From an uncultured Eubacteriales bacterium (GTDB lineage: Bacteria; Bacillota; Clostridia; Oscillospirales; Acutalibacteraceae), in contig CAKSAP010000001.1 of assembly GCA_934436505.1 (NCBI GenBank), forward strand, positions 682,001 through 746,000: DNA of 64,000 nucleotides, written 5' to 3'. Position numbers and translations under genes: made by a program. The notes beneath the pieces were generated by a model. The model saw only the letters and a list, made by a program, of their open reading frames with translations. It was not told the DNA's origin and searched no databases. Positions 58,963-64,000 of the stretch are shown in pieces. Numbering within the stretch: position 1 is the stretch's first letter; each line of letters opens with the position of its first letter.

Positions 58963-60543
58963 GTGATTAAGAAATTCAAAAACATGACAAGAGCAAGGCA
59001 GATAGGCACAATAATCGTAACAATAGTTATTTTGGTGCTTATCGGATATGTCCTTTACACGAACTTTAAGCCCGAGCCGCTTCCCGAGTACAATGTGACG
59101 GAAATTAAGCTCGGCGATATTCAGTCAACCTATGAGACAACGGGTACGGTTGTGTCCGATAATACGGAGGCGTACACCGCAATTACGGGCGTTAAGGTTA
59201 CGGCTGTTAATGTCAAGGTCGGCGACAGTGTTAAAGCAGGCGATGTTCTCGCTCAGTTTGACGTTTCGACGCTCAATCCTCAGCTCAAAGAGTATAAAAC
59301 CGCTTATGATAAGGCGCTCAAAGCATATAACGATTCTGTTTCGTCAACAAATACCGCAAAGAAGAATAAGGCAAACGCCGCAGCGCAGATGAACACCGTC
59401 AACGCCGAAATCGAACGTCTTGAGCAGGAACTCAAGGCTGCCGAGGACGCAAAATCGCAGACAACACCTGACACTCCCGAGTATTCGCAGGAGCAGCTTG
59501 ACGCACTTATTCAGAAGCTCAAGGACAGCGGATTTTCAAAGGAAGAAATAGATAAAATTATCGAATCGCTCAAAAATTCCTCGGGCGGAATTACAAAAGA
59601 GGATATTGAATCGGCTATCGCAAACGCAACAGCCACAAAGAAGCTTGAGCTTGCGCAGAAGCAGTCTCAAAAGCAGATGCTTGAAGCACAGCTTGCACTT
59701 TACGAAGCACAGTCGGACGAAACGGCTTCTTCGATTTACAAGAACGTAATGGAGCAGAAAAAGGCGGATTATGAAAGCTACAAGGCTTTGGTTGACTCAA
59801 TGAAAAACGGCTGGGTGGCAAGCTCGGACGGACTTGTTACGGAGGTAAATCTCGTTGCAGGTCAGGCATTTGCTCCTAAAGCTTCAAAATCCACGACAAC
59901 AGACCTTTCTTCGATTATGAAATATGTTTCGGGCAATAACGATATGACCTCGGTGCTCTCCGACATAATCGGCAGCGTAACCGACAGCAATGCTTCTTCG
60001 GGTACGGGTATTACCCTTGAAAACACAAATGAATTTGTCGCAGAGTTTTCGGTCGGCAAATATGATATTTTGAGCATTAAGGTCGGACAGAGAGTTAAGG
60101 TTTCTTCTCTCGGCAGCGATTATGAGGGCGAGGTTATCTACGTCAGCGCAACCGCAAGCGAGTCCTCTTCACTCGACATAAGCTCAATCGCTTCAACCTT
60201 TACGGGCGGCTCTTCTTCGTCATCAAACGGTGCACTTGTAAGAGTTAAAATAAAAAATCCCGACGAAAAAATCATTATCGGCTTCGACGTCGATATTAAA
60301 ATTGACACCGAAAAGATAGAAAACGTTACGGTGCTTCCCATTGATGCGGTTGTTACCGAGGACTCGACAAACTTTGTTTATGTAGTTGACGAAAACAACA
60401 AGGTTTCAAAGCGTGAAATCACAGTCGGCAGATTTTCAGACGACAATTATGAGCTTCTCACGGGTGTTGAGCAGGGAGAAAGAGTTGTTGACAATCCCAA
60501 AACCTCAATGGCAGAGGGCGACAAAATCGCAATAAAGAAATAA
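58963..60543 (+). CDS. Membrane-fusion (HlyD/MacA-type) efflux adaptor
   Basis: A protein of about 526 residues. One membrane helix (about 16-35, TIIVTIVILVLIGYVLY) is followed by a lipoyl-like half (TGTVVSD, VKVGDSVKAGDVLAQFD). A long helical hairpin (about 115-265) includes a Q-rich coiled coil, and the second lipoyl half has WVASSDGLVTEV. A beta-barrel and C-terminal domain close it (VLPIDAVVTEDSTNFVYVV). The start is GTG 58963 (AGAAAGTGG upstream) or GTG 58951. It pairs with the MacB-like permease 15 bases downstream. Confidence 0.9.
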   Translation: MIKKFKNMTRARQIGTIIVTIVILVLIGYVLYTNFKPEPLPEYNVTEIKLGDIQSTYETTGTVVSDNTEAYTAITGVKVTAVNVKVGDSVKAGDVLAQFDVSTLNPQLKEYKTAYDKALKAYNDSVSSTNTAKKNKANAAAQMNTVNAEIERLEQELKAAEDAKSQTTPDTPEYSQEQLDALIQKLKDSGFSKEEIDKIIESLKNSSGGITKEDIESAIANATATKKLELAQKQSQKQMLEAQLALYEAQSDETASSIYKNVMEQKKADYESYKALVDSMKNGWVASSDGLVTEVNLVAGQAFAPKASKSTTTDLSSIMKYVSGNNDMTSVLSDIIGSVTDSNASSGTGITLENTNEFVAEFSVGKYDILSIKVGQRVKVSSLGSDYEGEVIYVSATASESSSLDISSIASTFTGGSSSSSNGALVRVKIKNPDEKIIIGFDVDIKIDTEKIENVTVLPIDAVVTEDSTNFVYVVDENNKVSKREITVGRFSDDNYELLTGVEQGERVVDNPKTSMAEGDKIAIKK

Positions 60544-60558
60544 GGTAGGTGCTGTCTG

Positions 60559-61800
60559 TTGAACATCAAAGAAAACATCAGAATAGCAATATTCAGCATC
60601 AAGACCAATCTTATGCGCTCGTTGCTGACAATGCTCGGCATTATAATCGGCGTTGCCTCGGTTATTGCGGTAATCACGGTCGGTAACGGCGGCAGGGACT
60701 ATATCGTCGGTATGATTAAGGATATGGGCTCGAATGCTATAACAATCGGCGTTGACGCTACGACCGCTTCAAATTCCGACTATATCACGGACGGCGATAT
60801 TGAGGCTATCAAGGCTCTTGACGCTGTTCAGTATGTTTCGCCGATGGTAATGTCAATGGGCTCGCTCAATGCAGGCGACGAAACGGGAATAGGCGTGCTC
60901 ATTGGCGGTAACGAGGAAATGCGTTACGTTATGAGCGGCGAATGTGTTTACGGCAGATATTACACAAAGGCCGAAGCGGATTCGGGCAAGGCTGTATGCG
61001 TTATCGATATTTCAAGTGCCTTGCAGTTCTTCGGTAAGAAAAATTGCGTCGGCGAGTACATCAACTATACCGCAAACGGAATTACCGTCAGCATAAAGGT
61101 TATCGGCGTTACGGATATGGCAAGTGCTTTCGGCTCGGACTCCGAAAAAATGCTTGAGTCAATGAAGGCTATGGGCAATTCCTCGCTTTCGGGCGGTATG
61201 ATTATGGTGCCGACTAAATTTGCTACGAACGTTATCGGTATGAGCGACCGCTATGACACGATTTATATTATAGCGAGCGACGAAAACGACCTTGATGCGG
61301 CAGGAAGTGCTGCGCTTAACAGAATAAGAGCAAGGCATAACAACCACGACAAGGACGTTTATTTGCTTACGAATATGGCGACATATATCAATCTTTTAGA
61401 TACGGTAATCAACGTGTTTACAATGTTTATTGCCGCAGTCAGCGCAATTTCGCTTGTTGTCGGCGGTATCGGCGTAATGAACATAATGCTCGTTTCAATA
61501 ACCGAGCGAACGAGGGAGATAGGTATCCGAAAGGCACTCGGCGCAAAGACCTCGACTATATTGTTCCAATTCCTCACGGAGTCGATAATCCTTTGCGTAA
61601 TCGGCGGTGCGATAGGCTTGCTGTTGGGCGTTTCGGGTGCTGCGCTTGTTTCGTCGATTATGAAAATTCCGCTTACTGTTAAAGCCTCAACCGTTGCGCT
61701 TGCAATCGGATTTTCAACGCTTATCGGTGTAGTGTTCGGTGTTTATCCTGCAAGACGTGCAGCAAAAATGCCGCCTATCGAAGCTCTGAGAAGAGATTGA
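60559..61800 (+). CDS. MacB-type ABC transporter permease
   Basis: A protein of 413 residues. An N-terminal helix (about 20-45, RSLLTMLGIIIGVASVIAVITVG) and an outer MacB_PCD domain (about 50-270) are followed by an FtsX domain with three helices. It contains the conserved phrase GIGVMNIMLVSITERTREIGIRKALGA and ends PIEALRRD. It exports substrates when energised by a LolD-type ATPase, but no ATPase gene lies between it and the adaptor or after it. Start is TTG 60559 with AAGGTAGGTG upstream. Confidence 0.92.
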   Translation: MNIKENIRIAIFSIKTNLMRSLLTMLGIIIGVASVIAVITVGNGGRDYIVGMIKDMGSNAITIGVDATTASNSDYITDGDIEAIKALDAVQYVSPMVMSMGSLNAGDETGIGVLIGGNEEMRYVMSGECVYGRYYTKAEADSGKAVCVIDISSALQFFGKKNCVGEYINYTANGITVSIKVIGVTDMASAFGSDSEKMLESMKAMGNSSLSGGMIMVPTKFATNVIGMSDRYDTIYIIASDENDLDAAGSAALNRIRARHNNHDKDVYLLTNMATYINLLDTVINVFTMFIAAVSAISLVVGGIGVMNIMLVSITERTREIGIRKALGAKTSTILFQFLTESIILCVIGGAIGLLLGVSGAALVSSIMKIPLTVKASTVALAIGFSTLIGVVFGVYPARRAAKMPPIEALRRD

Positions 61801-61830
61801 CAGACAGCGAAATTTATATTTTTATTATTT

Positions 61831-61861
61831 AACGGGTGCTTTGTACAAAGCACCCGTTTTT
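61831..61861 (+). terminator. Terminator of the MacA/MacB-like operon
   Basis: AACGGGTGCTTTG TACAAAGCACCCGTTTTTA, a strong hairpin with T-run. Confidence 0.9.
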
Positions 61862-61879
61862 AATGTGCGTTAGCCTTCC

Positions 61880-62100
61880 AAAATTCTCCTGTACGCAAAT
61901 GAATATGCAATTTCCCGAGAAGTTCCGCTCCCTCGTCGAGGGAGCTGTTGAGCGAAGCGAAACTGAGGGAGTTATAAAGGTTATTTCAATTATAAAAACT
62001 CCCTCAGTCATTTTTTTGTTCCAAAAAAACGACAGCCCCCTCAAAGATGGGGCGGAAGCACGAATTGAATTTGATATAGAATGCGGTCGCCCGCCAATTC
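61880..62100. repeat. Dispersed mosaic repeat (inverted relative to 41582-41711)
   Basis: Contains AGCTGTTGAGCG..GAAACTGAGGGAGT, AAAAACTCCCTCAGTCATTTTTTTG and GACAGCCCCCTCAAAGATGGGGCGGAAGCACGAATTGAATT. These same modules occur in reverse order and orientation at 41582-41711. No gene. Confidence 0.8.
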
Positions 62101-62112
62101 ATAGCAAATAAA

Positions 62113-62144
62113 AAAGGGTGAACGCAGTTCACCCTTTGATTTTT
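62113..62144. terminator. Bidirectional terminator past rodA
   Basis: AAAGGGTGAAC GCA GTTCACCCTTTGATTTTTAT. On the minus strand it is followed by TTTTTTATTTG after the rodA stop. Confidence 0.8.
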
Positions 62145-62179
62145 ATCCGATATAAAATTCCTTATCTTTATAAAACTTC

Positions 62180-63346
62180 TTACCGTCTCAACGAATCGTA
62201 GACCTTTATATTAACCGTTTCACGCTCGCAATTATGGCGGTAAATGCTCAACACAAGTCCTATTCCCAAATATATACAAAGGTTTGACGAGCCGCCTGCG
62301 CTGAAGAACGGAAGCGTAATTCCGATAACGGGCAATACCATAAGGCACATACCGACGTTGATAATCATCTGGCTTGCAATCATAGCCGCCATACCGCAGC
62401 AGATAAGGTTAGTTGATTGCTCTCTCGACTTCTTGCCGACCGATATACAACGCAATATGATAAGCGTAAGCAAAAGCAGAGCCGCCGCACATCCGACAAA
62501 GCCCAATTCCTCGCCGATAACGGTAAAAATCATATCGTTTTTACTCTCGGGGATAACCCCTGCCTGTGTATATGCACCCTTGAAAAGTCCTTGACCTGCA
62601 AAGCCGCCGGAGGACAATGCGCTCATTCCGCACTTTTGCTGATAGATAATATCGCTGTATAAATCGGGGTAGATAAGAGCCAAAAATCTATCCTTTTGAA
62701 GCTGCTTGAGGACGTAAATCCAAGCGAGCGGAGTAATCGCAACAATAAACGCAAACGCACCTGCGAAATAACCCCAATGTACGCCTGCCACAAAGAGCAT
62801 AGACGCCGTTATGAAGATGAAAACAAGCGACGAGCCCATATCGCCCGTAAGAGCAACAAGGGCAATCGGTATAATTGCGTGAACGCCGAGCTGTAAAATG
62901 CTCAAAATGTGATTAAGCTTATCCTTGAGCCTTTCAATGTGAACGCTGAAAGTGATGATAAAGCCGATTTTAACAAGCTCGGACGGCTGCAATGAAATCG
63001 GTCCGAATTTAAGCCATGTTCTTGCGTCGCTTCTTGCGCTCGGACCTGTGCCGAATTTGAAAAGCAACAGCATAATCACAATGCAGACGACCGCAATGAC
63101 GGGCCATAGCTTCGTGAACACCTGATAGTCAAGCATTGAAATTAAAATCGCCGACAGAATACCCACCGCAACGGCAACGATCATAATTATCGTTTCTCTT
63201 GAGAGAATTTGACCGTCTGTGAGCGTGTACCTTGTCGCACTCGTAACCATAACTATACCTAATACCGAGGCAACAAAGCACAGGGTAAGTAGGTATAAAT
63301 CGGTTTCTTTCAGAAATGTTGAAATTGTATTAAAAAGTTTTTTCAT
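62180..63346 (-). CDS. rodA: RodA/FtsW/SpoVE family peptidoglycan polymerase (RodA-like)
   Basis: A protein of 388 residues with about ten membrane helices. SEDS-family phrases are present: LQPSELVKIGFI, GDMGSSLVFIFI, AGQGLFKG, and the loop VIPESKNDMIFTVIGEELGF with catalytic-loop Glu. The latter loop is closer to RodA than FtsW. RodA joins lipid II units into glycan strands for cell elongation. The start ATG at 63346 has GGTGAT upstream; the ATG four codons earlier overlaps it. Confidence 0.88.
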   Translation of the reverse strand: MKKLFNTISTFLKETDLYLLTLCFVASVLGIVMVTSATRYTLTDGQILSRETIIMIVAVAVGILSAILISMLDYQVFTKLWPVIAVVCIVIMLLLFKFGTGPSARSDARTWLKFGPISLQPSELVKIGFIITFSVHIERLKDKLNHILSILQLGVHAIIPIALVALTGDMGSSLVFIFITASMLFVAGVHWGYFAGAFAFIVAITPLAWIYVLKQLQKDRFLALIYPDLYSDIIYQQKCGMSALSSGGFAGQGLFKGAYTQAGVIPESKNDMIFTVIGEELGFVGCAAALLLLTLIILRCISVGKKSREQSTNLICCGMAAMIASQMIINVGMCLMVLPVIGITLPFFSAGGSSNLCIYLGIGLVLSIYRHNCERETVNIKVYDSLRR

Positions 63347-63635
63347 GTTAATCACCATAGCCTTTTAGGCAACAAATAGTTTATTAAAATTCACCGTTTC
63401 AACCCGTGTTGTCTAAACAGGCGTGATGGTGATTTCTGCCATCTCAAAATTTTGCCAAAGGCAAATTTTGAGGGTATTATAATTATGTGAATAGTGTGAT
63501 TTTCACACTATTTCCTGCCGTTTATTGCCTTAAATGTGAACATATCAAATATATTATAGTATGTTATCGCACCGATTTCAAGCAAAACTATTTACGCAAA
63601 CGGCTTTTAGTGGTACAATATCTATCGGTGATACA
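63347..63635. other. Intergenic region with the 17-base palindrome and an inverted repeat
   Basis: Contains AGTGTGATTTTCACACT at 63493-63509, identical to 2888-2904, and an inverted repeat CTCAAAATTTTGCC / GGCAAATTTTGAG near 63444-63471. Promoters for the divergent rodA and tsaE genes must lie here; TATTATAGTATGTTAT near 63552 is a possible -10 region for tsaE. Confidence 0.5.
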
Positions 63636-64000
63636 ATGCAGGTTTTCAAAACGAAAAATTATGAAGAAACCGTGGCGCTTGCCGAGAAATTCGGAAAGCA
63701 GGTTAAAAAGGGTACCGTAATTGCATTTTACGGTGGACTCGGTATGGGCAAAACCGCATTTACCACGGGCGTTGCAAAGGGTATGGGCATTGAATGTGAT
63801 GTCAGCAGTCCGACCTTTGCGATTGTTAATGTTTACGGAAAAAACTCGGAGCTCTGTCATTTTGATATGTACCGGGTTTCTTCCTGGGACGACCTCTATT
63901 CGACAGGCTTTTTTGATTATATGGATATGGGAAGCGTGCTTTGCGTCGAGTGGAGTGAAAATATCGAAAACGCTTTGCCCGATAACACCGTTAGGGTTAC
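63636..64000 (+). CDS. tsaE: TsaE (t6A tRNA-modification ATPase), cut by the window edge
   Basis: The first 121 codons of a protein that continues past the edge. Walker A is GGLGMGKTAF (about residues 33-42), and the family phrases SSPTFAIVNVY and CHFDMYRV match TsaE/YjeE. TsaE binds the TsaB-TsaD pair and its ATP use is needed for the threonylcarbamoyl-adenosine modification of ANN-decoding tRNAs. It is normally ~150 residues and often followed by tsaB. The frame is open to position 64000. Confidence 0.93.
   Translation, partial: MQVFKTKNYEETVALAEKFGKQVKKGTVIAFYGGLGMGKTAFTTGVAKGMGIECDVSSPTFAIVNVYGKNSELCHFDMYRVSSWDDLYSTGFFDYMDMGSVLCVEWSENIENALPDNTVRV

Overview
The window looks like chromosome of a spore-forming, anaerobic, low-to-mid GC Firmicute of the gut Clostridia type (Oscillospiraceae/Ruminococcus-like is my best guess; the sequence does not fix the species). 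The evidence is a full-length SpoIVA, a BofA-type protein, a dockerin-bearing secreted protein, BspA-like leucine-rich and SLH surface domains, a flavodiiron protein, and many dispersed intergenic hairpin repeats.

Region by region: 1-1520 holds a BofA-like gene, tRNA-Val and a block of repeats, including a 285-bp element present twice in tandem. 1526-3621 encodes an AgrC/AgrA-like kinase and LytTR regulator. 3943-29858 is the accessory centrepiece. It starts with a 998-residue fusion (PARG-like macrodomain, SGNH hydrolase, SseB-like domain, Ser/Thr kinase). It continues with a FHA/zinc-ribbon/DUF805/PP2C/Hanks-kinase operon and a 1861-residue Ig-like surface protein. It ends with a type VII secretion cluster: FHA protein, MinD-like ATPase, YukD/EsaB, EssC, a YwqH/YwqI/LXG-like cassette and a WXG100 protein. 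29948-41217 is mostly core: ABC-F ATPase, dockerin protein, SpoIVA, alpha/beta hydrolase, DivIVA-like protein, orphan fumarase-type beta subunit and PcrA. 41256-42054 is a mosaic of repeats. 42055-63346 holds a LUD protein, an ABC exporter with a striking double-palindrome promoter, FprA, a GH2 glycosidase, an FTR-like protein, an M16C peptidase, an LRR-SLH protein, tRNA-Pro, a patatin, a MacA/MacB-like pair without its ATPase, and RodA. A tsaE gene runs off the right edge.

How the genes may work together: two promoters, upstream of the 998-residue fusion and of the FHA/kinase operon, carry the same 41-bp element. It is an AgrA/LytTR-style direct repeat with 21-bp period, directly upstream of a -35 box with a 17-bp spacer. 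The divergent LytTR regulator is therefore the likely activator of both units. Within the operon, a short Thr motif of the form T-[TEQS]-[VLM]-L recurs in the FHA protein, the DUF805 protein and a single-pass membrane protein, and it also sits in the kinase activation loop. I infer a phosphothreonine relay (kinase writes, FHA reads, PP2C erases) tied to type VII secretion. EssA, EssB and EsaA are not recognisable here. No CRISPR array, prophage or transposase gene was seen.
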